Source: WHTK01 sp965197795
Lineage (GTDB): Bacteria > Chloroflexota > Dehalococcoidia > DSTF01 > WHTK01
Direction of reading: 5' to 3'
Assembly (NCBI GenBank): GCA_965197795.1
Contig: OZ240228.1
Location: 930,001-994,000 of the forward strand
Length of the DNA stretch: 64,000 nt
Shown here: positions 36,471-45,002 of the stretch, one piece after another
Layout: the number at the start of each line of letters is the position of its first letter
Numbering within the stretch: position 1 is the first letter of the stretch
Translations under genes and position numbers: made by a program
Notes under the pieces: generated by a model
What the model was told of the DNA's origin: nothing
Databases searched by the model: none
Seen by the model: only the letters and a program-made list of their open reading frames with translations

Positions 36471-36719
36471 TCAGCTGACCAACGAGCCGTTGAGTTTCTC
36501 AGTCAGCTCCTCATAGCTCGGGTTGCCCAGCGAGATGACGGCGCCGTTGAAGACGTAGGTTGGCACCGCGAAGACCGCCTCTGGCACTTCACGGTCCGTA
36601 TCGGAGATGTCGACGACGTCCACCGCGAGTTTCGGATAGTGGCGAGCGACCTGGTCAGCCAGCTCTCGAGCCCGCTCACAGGTTGAACACCCGGCTTCGA
36701 CATAGATTTCCAGCGACAT
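36471..36719 (-). CDS. Small thioredoxin-fold protein (CSTC)
   Basis: 82 residues: LEIYVEAGCSTCERARELAD with a CxxC pair (Cys 10 and 13), VDVVDISD, and the cis-Pro loop FAVPTYVFNGAVISLG. It resembles thioredoxin-like/glutaredoxin-like redox carriers such as NrdH-size proteins. It is transcribed away from the TlpA-like gene at 36845, and a CRP-like palindrome lies 33 bases upstream in the divergent gap. Confidence 0.75.
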   Translation of the reverse strand: MSLEIYVEAGCSTCERARELADQVARHYPKLAVDVVDISDTDREVPEAVFAVPTYVFNGAVISLGNPSYEELTEKLNGSLVS

Positions 36720-36752
36720 GACTCGATTCTAGGCAGCGAAATACGGCGGCGA

Positions 36753-36768
36753 TGTGATGATCGTCACG
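36753..36768. promoter_or_regulatory. CRP-like palindrome between divergent redox genes
   Basis: TGTGA-TGATCG-TCACG, in the gap between the small thioredoxin-fold gene (minus) and the TlpA-like gene (plus). Placement fits control of both. Confidence 0.55.
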
Positions 36769-36844
36769 GTAGCCGTGCATCCGCCCACGTAGCGTGGTGT
36801 CGTAGGTTTCTTTGAACAGGAACCGAACGGGAGGCGCACGTCCA

Positions 36845-37537
36845 ATGCCGGCCAAGAAACGCCCCGCCAAGCGCAAGAACAAGAAGCAGCAACCGCCTCC
36901 GCTGGGTAATGGCGCTGCCAAATTCGTCCAACGAAACGTCCGCAACTTCGCCGTGATTGGCTTGCTTGCCGTGATTGCGGTCGGCGTTTGGGTCATTCTC
37001 GATCCGTACGCGGAGCCCACCGCGACCGATGCGAACGGGCAGCAGGTTTCGCTGGGACCGATTGACGATAACCCGGACGCCCGTCCTCGCGCCGGCGCGC
37101 CCGCGCCGAACTTCCTGCTGGCTGACTACGACGGCAATGCGGTTCGGCTGACCGACTTCCGCGGCAAGGTCGTCTTCCTGAACTTCTGGGCCACGTGGTG
37201 CACCGCCTGCTAAGCGGAGATGCCGGACATGAACCTGCTCGCCAAGCTGCACCCGGACGATCTCGTAGTCGTCGCGGTGAACCGAGGCGAGGGCAGGGGC
37301 TCCGCCAAAAAATGGAGCGACGCGCGGAATCTTGACAGCCTGGTGTTCTTGATCGACCCACGAGAGTCGATTTCGGGGACCTATCGACTGCCGAACAGCA
37401 TGCCGGTGAGTTTCTTCATCGATACTAGCGGGCGCGTTACGCGCGTCACGCCGGCGGCGCAAAACCTGGCCACGATGGAGCAGGCATACGAAGAGGCGAA
37501 ACTCTCGTCTGCACTCGGAATCGCATCTGGTAGATGA
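36845..37537 (+). pseudogene. TlpA-like thioredoxin with in-frame TAA beside the CxxC
   Basis: ATG 36845 (GGAGG 9-10 bases upstream) starts a basic N-terminus, a membrane anchor (FAVIGLLAVIAVGVWVILD) and a TlpA domain: APNFLLADYDGNAVRLTDFR, VFLNFWATWCTAC. The codon immediately after the second cysteine is TAA (37211-37213). The same frame then continues AEMPDMNLLAKLH, DLVVVAVNRGEG and the cis-Pro loop NSMPVSFFIDTSGR to a normal end at 37537, 230 residues in all. Homologues have a residue such as Arg, Lys or Gln here. The rest is well preserved, so the nonsense change is recent, or an error. Confidence 0.75.
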
Positions 37538-37555
37538 GGAAGTGGTGGGGAATTG

Positions 37556-38740
37556 ATGCGGGGAATCGGACAAAGAAGGCCTTTTTTGCTACTCGCAGGC
37601 TCGCTGGGGCTCGCCCTGGGGGTGGCCTGTAGCGGCGGGGCCGATGACGCGACGCTTGCTGAAGCGGCCGACGACCCGACTCGTAGCCCGTCGGCGGTCG
37701 CGACGCCGCAAAGAATCGCCGGCTGGACCACCGACGTCAGCAAGCGAATTATCGAACTCGATGAGCTGACTCGAGGTCAAACCAAAGACGGCATTCCGTC
37801 CATCGACGATCCGAAATTCCTCGCGGTAGACGAGGTCGACTTCCTCGGCGACCGAGAGCCGGTGGTGCTGTTCCAGGAAGGCGACGACGCCCGCGCTTAT
37901 CCGCTGCAGATATTGATGTGGCACGAGATCGTCAACGACGTGGTCGGCGGCCGTCCCGTCCTTATCACGTTCTGCCCTTTGTGTAACACGGCGATAGCGT
38001 TCGACCGCACGGTTGAGGGCAATCCGGTGGACTTCGGCGTTTCCGGATTCCTGCGCAACAGCGACCTGGTGATGTACGACCGCGCCACCGAAACGTGGTG
38101 GCAGCAGGTCACCGGTGAGGCGATCGTCGGCGAATTGGTCGGCACGCAGCTGGAGTTCTTGCCGTCCGTGATCGTCTCGTGGGCCGATTTCCGCTCTGAG
38201 TTCCCGGAGGGTCAGGTGCTATCGCAGGACACCGGCTTCGCGAGGGCTTATGGTAACAATCCGTATGTCGGCTATGACGATGTCGATTCGTCGCCCTTCC
38301 TGTTCGATGGTGAGTTCGACGGCCGGCTGCAGCCCATGGACCGAGTCGTTACCATAGAGGTGGAGGGTGATGTGGCGGCGTACCCGTTTAGCCTGCTAGA
38401 GCAGAACCCTGTCGTGAATGACGAAGTCGGCGGCACGTCCGTCGCGGTCTTCTTCAAACCCGGCACGGCGTCGGCGTTGGACCTCAGATCGATCTCCGAA
38501 TCGCGAGACATCGGCGCAGCGACGATCTTCAGTCCCGTCGTGAACGGCCAGCGATTGACCTTTAGCGCCGTCGGCGGCGTGTTTCGAGACACGGAGACGG
38601 GCTCGACGTGGAACTCGTTCGGACGCGCCGTGTCCGGCCCCATGGATGGAGCTGAGCTGACGCCGATCGTCAGTGGAAACCACTTCTGGTTCGCCTGGGC
38701 TGCGTTCAAGCCCGAAACCAGAATTTGGGACGGTGCATGA
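37556..38740 (+). CDS. DUF3179 family lipoprotein
   Basis: 394 residues. The N-terminus is a lipoprotein signal (LLLAGSLGLALGVAC, lipobox Cys about residue 26). The DUF3179 core shows DDPKFLAVDEVDFLGDREPV, YPLQILMWHEIVNDVVGGRP, LITFCPLCNTAIAFDR, and a closing SGNHFWFAWAAFKPET. CPLC and WHEIVND are family hallmarks. DUF3179 proteins are extracytoplasmic and of unknown role, often near thioredoxin and CcdA genes as here. ATG 37556 follows GTGGGG. The gene sits 18 bases after the TlpA-like gene and its stop overlaps the next start (ATGA), so the three form an operon. Confidence 0.85.
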   Translation: MRGIGQRRPFLLLAGSLGLALGVACSGGADDATLAEAADDPTRSPSAVATPQRIAGWTTDVSKRIIELDELTRGQTKDGIPSIDDPKFLAVDEVDFLGDREPVVLFQEGDDARAYPLQILMWHEIVNDVVGGRPVLITFCPLCNTAIAFDRTVEGNPVDFGVSGFLRNSDLVMYDRATETWWQQVTGEAIVGELVGTQLEFLPSVIVSWADFRSEFPEGQVLSQDTGFARAYGNNPYVGYDDVDSSPFLFDGEFDGRLQPMDRVVTIEVEGDVAAYPFSLLEQNPVVNDEVGGTSVAVFFKPGTASALDLRSISESRDIGAATIFSPVVNGQRLTFSAVGGVFRDTETGSTWNSFGRAVSGPMDGAELTPIVSGNHFWFAWAAFKPETRIWDGA

Positions 38741-39522
38741 CCCAACAGACCGAAATCACTCTGGCTCACCCGGCTGTCCGCTACGGCAAGTCGATAGGTA
38801 TCGGCGCCGCCTTTGCCGTGGGCTGGACGCCCTGTATCGGACCTATCCTCGGCGCGATTTTCGCGCTGGCCGCCACCTCCGGAACGGTCTTACACGGAGC
38901 ACTGCTGCTGGCGGCCTGGTCCGCGGGGCTGGGCATTCCATTCCTGATCGCCGGGCTTGCGATGGGCCAGGCCATGACGGTGATGAAACGGATCAGGCCC
39001 GCGATGCCAATCATTGAGGTGGTCGGTGGCGCCATCGTCATCCTAGTCGGAGTGCTCATCTTCTTCGACCGCTTCACGGTGTTCAATCAGTACTTCACCG
39101 CCGGCGCGGACCTCGTCACGGGCGTCGAAGGAGAGCTCGACGGCGCCAGCATCACCGGCCCACTGGGCTTTGGCGTCGCCTTCATCGCGGGGGTCATCGC
39201 GTTCCTGTCGCCCTGCTGTCTGCCGCTGGTGCCGGCCTATATGGCGCACCTCGCCGGGCTCACGGGAGAGACGGCTGAGTTCCAGAGCCAGCGCATGACG
39301 GCCTTCCGCCACTCGCTGGCTTTCGTTGGTGGATTCTCGCTTGTGTTCGTCAGCATCGGGGCGTCGGTAGGCGCCGTGGGCTACGTGGTGCAGGACAACC
39401 TGCGGATTCTTGAACAGATAGCGGGCGTCTTACTCATCGTGCTGGGGCTGAACCTGATGGGCGTGATCAAGATCCCGTTCCTGTACCGGACGTACACGGT
39501 CAGCTTCGGCGAGTCTTCCTGA
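38737..39522 (+). CDS. CcdA/DsbD-type thiol transporter with halves in reversed order
   Basis: 261 residues and about six membrane segments. In standard CcdA, the half with SPC-LPL-PAY comes first and the half with GW-TPC-IGPIL second. Here FAVGWTPCIGPILGAIFALA (Cys 33) comes first and AFIAGVIAFLSPCCLPLVPA (Cys 160-161) second, followed by FSLVFVSIGA and the LLIVLGLNLMGV helix that normally ends the first half. Both reactive cysteines remain. The protein would carry electrons from cytoplasmic thioredoxin across the membrane to TlpA-like partners. Its ATG overlaps the DUF3179 stop, so this order is the genuine start, not a truncated downstream piece. Confidence 0.75.
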   Translation: MTQQTEITLAHPAVRYGKSIGIGAAFAVGWTPCIGPILGAIFALAATSGTVLHGALLLAAWSAGLGIPFLIAGLAMGQAMTVMKRIRPAMPIIEVVGGAIVILVGVLIFFDRFTVFNQYFTAGADLVTGVEGELDGASITGPLGFGVAFIAGVIAFLSPCCLPLVPAYMAHLAGLTGETAEFQSQRMTAFRHSLAFVGGFSLVFVSIGASVGAVGYVVQDNLRILEQIAGVLLIVLGLNLMGVIKIPFLYRTYTVSFGESS

Positions 39523-39523
39523 C

Positions 39524-39922
39524 CTAGGCTTCGCCGAAGGCGAGGAACGCTGCGTAAGCCTCGGCGTCGAGCATCGTGTCGAGCTGCGTGGCGTCGTCGA
39601 AGCGGATCGCCAGGATCCAGCCGCGATTATGCGGGTCCTTGTTGATGATCTCCGGCGACGAGTCCAGCGCCTGGTTGACCTCGACGATCTCGCCGGTCAG
39701 CGGCATGAAGAGCTCCCAGATCACCTTCGTCGACTCGATGTCGAGCAGCTTGGCGCCGGCGTCCAGCCTATCGCCAACCCTGGGCAGGTAAACGAAGACG
39801 AGGTCGCCCAGCGAATCCTGCCCGTAGTGAGTGATACCGCTGCGTGCGATGTCGCCTTCGAGACGCACCCACTGGTGCTCTCGGTTGTAGCGGAGATCTT
39901 GCGGCCAGGTGATTTCGCTCAT
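39524..39922 (-). CDS. gcvH: Glycine cleavage system H protein
   Basis: 132 residues. The start RYNREHQWVRLEGDIARSGI, then YLPRVGDRL and LLDIESTKVIWELFMPLTGE give the barrel-sandwich hybrid with the lipoyl-lysine in ESTK (about residue 65). H proteins shuttle aminomethyl groups between the P, T and L proteins, but none of those genes is in the window. ATG 39922 has GAGG 7-8 bases upstream; the longer upstream frame is unlike the family. The gene is convergent with the CcdA-like gene (1-base gap). Stand-alone H proteins near redox genes may serve lipoate-dependent sulfur chemistry, which is an inference. Confidence 0.85.
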   Translation of the reverse strand: MSEITWPQDLRYNREHQWVRLEGDIARSGITHYGQDSLGDLVFVYLPRVGDRLDAGAKLLDIESTKVIWELFMPLTGEIVEVNQALDSSPEIINKDPHNRGWILAIRFDDATQLDTMLDAEAYAAFLAFGEA

Positions 39923-40165
39923 TCGTCTGCCTCTCTTTGAAACCGGGTCCTGAACGCTGCCGCACGTGGTCGGTGTCGCTTGATACAGCTGGAAGTGAGG
40001 CAGGTCAGATCTCGTAGCTAAGGTCTCGGCCCGCCCACTCGCTCGTCGCGTCGCTACCCGGATCACCTGAATCATACGAGGGACTCGCGAGGATCACGGG
40101 TGACCCCCTCACCGAACCGGCTCAACGGCTCGGAGTGTTATGCGGCGGCAGTCGCATCGACGACT

Positions 40166-40181
40166 CGTGATCCGGCTCACA
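40166..40181. promoter_or_regulatory. CRP-like palindrome upstream of a membrane protein
   Basis: CGTGA-TCCGGC-TCACA, 34 bases before the ATG at 40215. It is the fourth palindrome of this form in the 28-40 kb block. Confidence 0.5.
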
Positions 40182-40214
40182 GCCGGAGCGCGACGGCTAT
40201 GCGATGCTGAGTCC

Positions 40215-40604
40215 ATGAATCTGCGATCAGCATTGGCGCGCGAGGCGTTCCCAATTGCGCTGAGCGCGGTTTCCGCGGTTGGCGCGACCATCGTCTGGGC
40301 CGTGCTGACGGTTGAGACGGGACTGACGTTCCACCTGTTTCCGCTGCTCATCGTTGTCGCCCCGGCATTTGTCCTGGCGCTTACCGCCACGAACGTCACC
40401 AGGGCGTGGCTGGCCGCCGTACTATTCGGCGTACCGGCCGTCGCGGCGGGCTGGCTGTACCTGGAGGCCAGCGGAAACACTCCAACTGCCACGTTCGTTC
40501 GCGGCCAGCCCGGCGGCGTGCTCAGCGAAGTCGTCCTCTTCGCAGCGCTCGGCGTAATCGCGGCCCCGCGACTGCTGCGTTTCGTCCAGGAAAAGGACGA
40601 GTAG
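40215..40604 (+). CDS. Small membrane protein, unknown function
   Basis: 129 residues with four hydrophobic segments (FPIALSAVSAVGATIVWAVL; FHLFPLLIVVAPAFVLAL; WLAAVLFGVPAVAAGWLYL; LSEVVLFAALGVIAAPRLL). ATG 40215 is selected because the upstream extension lacks coding character. The CRP-like palindrome immediately upstream suggests it belongs to the same regulon as the redox genes. Confidence 0.55.
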   Translation: MNLRSALAREAFPIALSAVSAVGATIVWAVLTVETGLTFHLFPLLIVVAPAFVLALTATNVTRAWLAAVLFGVPAVAAGWLYLEASGNTPTATFVRGQPGGVLSEVVLFAALGVIAAPRLLRFVQEKDE

Positions 40605-40780
40605 CGCGGCCGCTCAGGCGCTATTTACCGCGTCGACATAGGCTGCGTCTGAATTGGCCGTAATGCGGGCGCACAGGCGTAGACGGTTGGTTGCGTTGAC
40701 AGCCCCGAGCGAGACGCGTAGGTTTGCGATATTCCTCGTCATGCTTAGTGTTGTGGCTGCTAGGGCCTTCAGGAGGAGTC

Positions 40781-41851
40781 ATGGCCGAGATCGTAATTGG
40801 CACCAGCTTACCCAAAACGGGTCGATACGCGGAGACCCAGTTTCTGCAGTACTCGTACGCCTATGACCTTTGGGCACGAGACGTAAACGCCGCGGGAGGC
40901 ATGTTGGGTCGCGAGGTCCGTCTGCTTTGGTACGACGACCTGGGGGAGCCAGACCAGGTCATCGAGAACTATCGGCGATTGATCCACGACGACAAGGTCG
41001 ATCTTCTCCTCGGACCTTGCCATAGCGTCCTCATCGAGCCCATGGCTCACGTCGTTGAAGAGGCAGAGATGCTCCTGCTGGAAGGCAGCGGCAGCGTTTC
41101 CGAGATGTTTCGCCAGGGACGGCGATGGCTTTTCCTTGGCTGGGACGCGGACTGCAACTACATGAAGAGCTACCTCGAGTTCCTGACCAGGCCGGGAACG
41201 AAGCCGGTTGAGAAGGTCGGGACGATCTCCGGCAACCGGCCCAGGGGTCTTGGTCACGCCCGGGGCGTCCAGGCGCATGCCGAAAGGCTCGGCCTCTCCG
41301 TAGCATTCGATGAGCGGACCGGCGACGAAGCTGACTACGACGACGTGTTTCGACGCGCCAAGGCATCCGGCGCCGAGACGATAATGTGGGATGTCGAGGT
41401 CAGGGGAGAGGACAAGCAACGCGCGATCGAATCTGCCGTCAAGGCCGGCTTTTCGCCGTCCCAGCTCTGGCTGTCGGAAAGCCCCGGCCAGAAGGTGGAG
41501 AGCGGCGTATTCAGCCGGGTCACCTGGCTCCCGTCTGATCCCAGGAAGATGTCGAAGAAGTTCCTCGCGGACTTCAAGGCCATGTCTGGCGTGGTACCGG
41601 AGTACCACTCTGCGGGCGGCTACGCCTGCGGTCAAGTCCTGCACCAGGCGGTGGAAGCAACCAAGAGTCTGGACAACAAGAAGCTGCGCGAAGCGGTGCT
41701 CTCGAGGACTTTCGACACGGTGATGGGGTCGCTGAAGTTCGGTGAGGATGGCTTGCCTGTAGCGACCTTCCCGGTTGCGCAATGGCAGGATGGAACCGCG
41801 GAAATCGTGTTCCCGGAGGACGCCAAGACCAAAGACGCAATCGTCGTCTAG
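40781..41851 (+). CDS. ABC-type branched-chain amino-acid/urea substrate-binding-like protein
   Basis: 356 residues of the Peripla_BP_6 (LivK-like) type I fold: IVIGTSLPKTGRYAETQFLQ, NAAGGMLGREVRLLWYDDLG, DLLLGPCHSVLIEPMAHVVE, and the second lobe YHSAGGYACGQVLHQAVEAT. The start ATG 40781 has AGGAGG 4-5 bases upstream and leaves no signal peptide. The frame extends to 40724 with a weak hydrophobic stretch, but that start is not supported by a ribosome site. A cytoplasmic sensor role or leader loss are both possible. No permease or ATPase gene is adjacent. The MFS gene follows after 88 bases. Confidence 0.75.
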   Translation: MAEIVIGTSLPKTGRYAETQFLQYSYAYDLWARDVNAAGGMLGREVRLLWYDDLGEPDQVIENYRRLIHDDKVDLLLGPCHSVLIEPMAHVVEEAEMLLLEGSGSVSEMFRQGRRWLFLGWDADCNYMKSYLEFLTRPGTKPVEKVGTISGNRPRGLGHARGVQAHAERLGLSVAFDERTGDEADYDDVFRRAKASGAETIMWDVEVRGEDKQRAIESAVKAGFSPSQLWLSESPGQKVESGVFSRVTWLPSDPRKMSKKFLADFKAMSGVVPEYHSAGGYACGQVLHQAVEATKSLDNKKLREAVLSRTFDTVMGSLKFGEDGLPVATFPVAQWQDGTAEIVFPEDAKTKDAIVV

Positions 41852-41939
41852 CACGAGTGATCGTTGGCTATCTGCCCCGCCTCTCCGTACGAGTGCGTGC
41901 TAAGCGCGGCTTGGCTGGCAGTCGCCAGCATATGAATCC

Positions 41940-43265
41940 GTGAGGATCGTCAGGCCGATTCGACGAGCCCTCGAGGGCATGTACTACGGCTGGTGGATCG
42001 TGTTCGCGTCGATGATGGCGCTGGCGGTTGCGAGCACGTTCTACTGGCAGGGTTTCGGCGTCTTCTTTCTGGCGCTTCAGGACGAGTTCGATACCAGCAG
42101 GGCGGCCCTGTCCGGGGCTGTTGCCCTCTCGCAACTCGAGGGCGGCATGCTCGGCCCGGTCGGTGGTTACCTGGTAGACCGCTTTGGGCCCCGCCGCATG
42201 ATGATCATCGGCTCAACGATGATGGGCGCCGGCTTCATTCTAATGAGCCAGATCGGCTCCCTGCTCGAGTTCTACGTTGTCTTCATCCTGGTTATCTCGG
42301 TGGGCATGTCCATCGGCATTCGCGTTCCGGCCCTGGTCGCGCCGGCCAACTGGTTCGTGCGCCGGCGCGGCCTCGCGCTCGGAATCACGATCAGTGGAGG
42401 TGGTCTGGGCGGGATCCTAATCCCTGCGCTGGGCTGGCTGGTCGACAGCTTCGGGTGGCGCACCGCGGCGGTGATCGCGGGTCTGAGCATTTGGTCCATC
42501 GCGATTCCCCTCGCCATGATTCTGCGCCGTAGGCCAGAAGAATACGGGCTGAGACCGGACGGCGACGGGCCGATATCGGTTGCCAGCCAACCAGCGCGTC
42601 GTGGCGATGGGTCAAGCGCTGAGGAGGTCGCATCAGCATCGGAGGAGGCCGAATTCACGCTCACGGAGGCGCTACGCCTGCCGGTTTTCTGGTCGCTCGC
42701 GGCTGCATTCGGATTGCGCCAGTTCGCGGTTAGCGCCATGTCGCTGCATCTTGTGCCGTTTCTTGTCGACGGCGGCAACAGCCTTCAGTTCGCCGCGTTC
42801 ATCCTGGCGGCTGTGGCAACCATCAGCGTAGCGGGGCGGATTGGCTTCGGATTGCTGGTAGACCGGTTCACACCCCGCTATGTAATGGCTACCAGCATGA
42901 CCCTCGTAGCGTTGGGGCCCCTGCTGCTGTTGCTGTCGAGAGAGACTCCGATTCTGCTGGCGATCTATGTGGTCGTGTATGCCATCGGCTGGGGTGGTGG
43001 AGCCACGACGATGAATGCGGTGCGCGGGTCGTACTTCGGTAGGCGCGCGTTCGGGACGATCTCCGGCAGCATGGACTTCGTGCAGATGTTTGGCCTCGTC
43101 CTGGGACCGGTGTACGCGGGCTTCATATTCGATCAGTCGGGCAGCTACGGGATTGCGTTCACCAGCTTCACAGTCTCAGCCTTCCTGGCCGCCAGCGTGA
43201 TGTTTTTCCTGCGACCCCCGAGAGCGAACCAGTTAGTCTCACGCCCGCTGGAAACTGCAGGGTGA
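41940..43265 (+). CDS. MFS transporter (monocarboxylate-like)
   Basis: 441 residues, twelve membrane segments. MYYGWWIVFASMMALAVAST opens the OFA/MCT branch; DRFGPRRMMIIGSTMMGAGF is loop 2-3, and NWFVRRRGLALGITISGGGL is the conserved middle loop. FWSLAAAFGLRQFAVSAMSL starts the second half. It probably exchanges or symports a carboxylate. It starts at GTG 41940. Related in type to the MFS at 15168-16475. It follows the substrate-binding-like gene and may share its transcript and ligand. Confidence 0.82.
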   Translation: MRIVRPIRRALEGMYYGWWIVFASMMALAVASTFYWQGFGVFFLALQDEFDTSRAALSGAVALSQLEGGMLGPVGGYLVDRFGPRRMMIIGSTMMGAGFILMSQIGSLLEFYVVFILVISVGMSIGIRVPALVAPANWFVRRRGLALGITISGGGLGGILIPALGWLVDSFGWRTAAVIAGLSIWSIAIPLAMILRRRPEEYGLRPDGDGPISVASQPARRGDGSSAEEVASASEEAEFTLTEALRLPVFWSLAAAFGLRQFAVSAMSLHLVPFLVDGGNSLQFAAFILAAVATISVAGRIGFGLLVDRFTPRYVMATSMTLVALGPLLLLLSRETPILLAIYVVVYAIGWGGGATTMNAVRGSYFGRRAFGTISGSMDFVQMFGLVLGPVYAGFIFDQSGSYGIAFTSFTVSAFLAASVMFFLRPPRANQLVSRPLETAG

Positions 43266-43280
43266 CCGCCGAACCCGGAT

Positions 43281-44075
43281 TCACTGTCCCGCGACTGGTC
43301 CTGTGATATAGGGATGGGACCAAGTCAGGCCCTCGACGGTGCCGTTGAGCGGCGCATACTCGGCGCCAAGCCAGCCGTCGTAACCCATCTCGTCTATGCG
43401 ATCGAAGGCGTACCGCATATTGAGCTCGCCATACTGCGGCTCGTGGCGGCCGGGGACGCAGGAAAACTGGATGTGCCGGTGATGTCGAGGTTGCTGCGTA
43501 TACCCTCGACGATGTCACCCTGCATGATTTGCATGTGGTAGATGTCGTACTGCAGAAAGACGTTGTCCGTGGCCGCGGCTTTTATCAGGTGACGCGCCTG
43601 CTCCGTCGTGCTGTGCAGGTAGCCTGGGACGTCGCGCTGGTTCAGCGGTTCGAGCAGCAGCATTACGCCGCGCTGCTTCGCGAGCGGCGCGGCGTAGCGC
43701 AGGTTCTCGACGAAGATCGCCTCGTATTCCTCGCTTCGCGCGCCTTCAGGGACGACGCCCCATCAAGTGGACCATCCTGGCGCCGAGGCCGGCGGCGTAC
43801 TCGAGCGTCATTTCCAGCCCTTCTCGAAAGTCGGCCTGGCGGTCAGGCAGAGCGCCGAGTCCGCGCTCGCCAGCCTGCGCATTGCCGGCCGGCGAATTGA
43901 GCAAGATCAACTCGAGACCGGCATCATCTTTCCAACGGCGAACGTCTTCGAGCGCGAACTCGTAGGGTCGAAGGTACTCGACGGCGAGGAAGCCGGCGTC
44001 GCGGGCCGCCTGGAAGCGCTTCGCGGGTTCCAGCTCCGGGAACATGAGGCTGAGGTTTGCGGCGAATCTTGGCAT
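43281..44075 (-). pseudogene. Hydroxypyruvate isomerase-like sugar isomerase, two frameshifts
   Basis: A TIM-barrel isomerase of about 264 residues across three frames: MPRFAANLSLMFPELEPAKR, LELILLNSPAGNAQAGERGL, ARMVHLMG; then VMLLLEPLNQRDVPGYLHST and VFLQYDIYHMQIMQGDI; then HIQFSCVPGRHEPQYGELNM and YDGWLGAEYAPL. These hold the Glu, Asp-His and Glu metal ligands of the Hyi family. Frame changes occur at a four-G run near 43757 (one extra base) and near 43480 (one base missing). The net length stays divisible by three. ATG 44075 has AGGAG upstream. Confidence 0.72.
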
Positions 44076-44288
44076 CCGAAGCTCCTGCAATTGGGATGAA
44101 CCGCATTCTAGCCTGTTGACCTGCCTCAGGCCTTCTCGAAGTCGCCTCGCTTCAGGAAGTGTCAGTGACCGTCGCCGTAGCGCGGCCTGCGCTTCGCTAA
44201 CCTCGATGCGAGACCAGCGTGGCCGGGTGGAATCGTTGCCGGCAGCCTGCTCACGCCCGCGGAAAGATCAGCGGCTGGCCTCGTGCGG

Positions 44289-44813
44289 CTACACCAACGT
44301 CCTGACCGACCTCGATGCCCAGACTGAGTCGGTGAAGCCCTCCAGGGAGTCAGGCAGATCTGAGACGTCTACGCGCTCCGGGTTGTAAACCACGACGCGT
44401 ACGCGTCCGGAGACGCCAACCCAGCGCCCCTCATCGGACTTGAAACCGGCGGCAACCTGGTCGAGGATGCTGGCTGGTAGTGTCGCAAACTGGTCGCTGA
44501 GAGCGCCCAGGGGACCTGGAGCCTGGCTCCAGAAAACGTCCGCCGGAGTCGCGCCGCCCTCTTCTAAAATCGTTGCAGCGAGCTCGGCGCTGCCAGCGTA
44601 ACGAACCTGGACCTTGACGCCCGTGTCGCGCTCAAACTGGCGGATGAGAGGGTCGACGAGCGATTCAGACCGACCGGAGTACACAGTGATTTCTCCCGAT
44701 GGGCCAGAGCTAGATGATCCGTCTGGCGCGTCGTCGTTACCCCCGCCGCAAGCTGCGAGAGTGACGGCCAGTACTGCTGCTGAAATCAGTAGGGTTCTTA
44801 GCCTGCGTTCCAT
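44289..44813 (-). pseudogene. Iron(III)-type ABC substrate-binding lipoprotein, truncated
   Basis: ATG 44813 starts a lipoprotein signal (TLLISAAVLAVTLAAC), a Ser/Gly linker, and the N-lobe of an Fbp/Afu-like binding protein: GEITVYSGRSESLVDPLIRQ, TGVKVQVRYAGSAELAATI, GATPADVFWSQAPGPLGALS, RVRVVVYNPERV. The frame stops at residue 174 of an expected 330-340, soon after SLEGFTDSVWASR, and downstream frames do not continue the family. It is a truncated gene. No permease or ATPase genes are adjacent. Confidence 0.7.
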
Positions 44814-45002
44814 TTTCGACTCCAACCAGTTTGAGGTGCTTCTCAAAGAGGCCAAGAGAAAGTAACACCTACAAAGGGAGATTAGTAGAGACTATGGCTA
44901 TTGCAATCCTTGACTTATGAATGATCGAATACTCAGAAATACAAAGGATCTGCCCGTGACCTCGATGACTCTTGTCTCGGAATGCGGGATTAAGGTGGGG
45001 AT

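Noticed and set aside
37211..37213. Selenocysteine next to the CxxC of the TlpA-like protein
   Set aside because: The codon is TAA, not TGA, and both motif cysteines are already present.
43746..43760. TGA in the sugar isomerase read as selenocysteine
   Set aside because: The frame after this TGA does not continue the protein; the family resumes in another frame after an extra G in a four-G run. It is a frameshift, not Sec.
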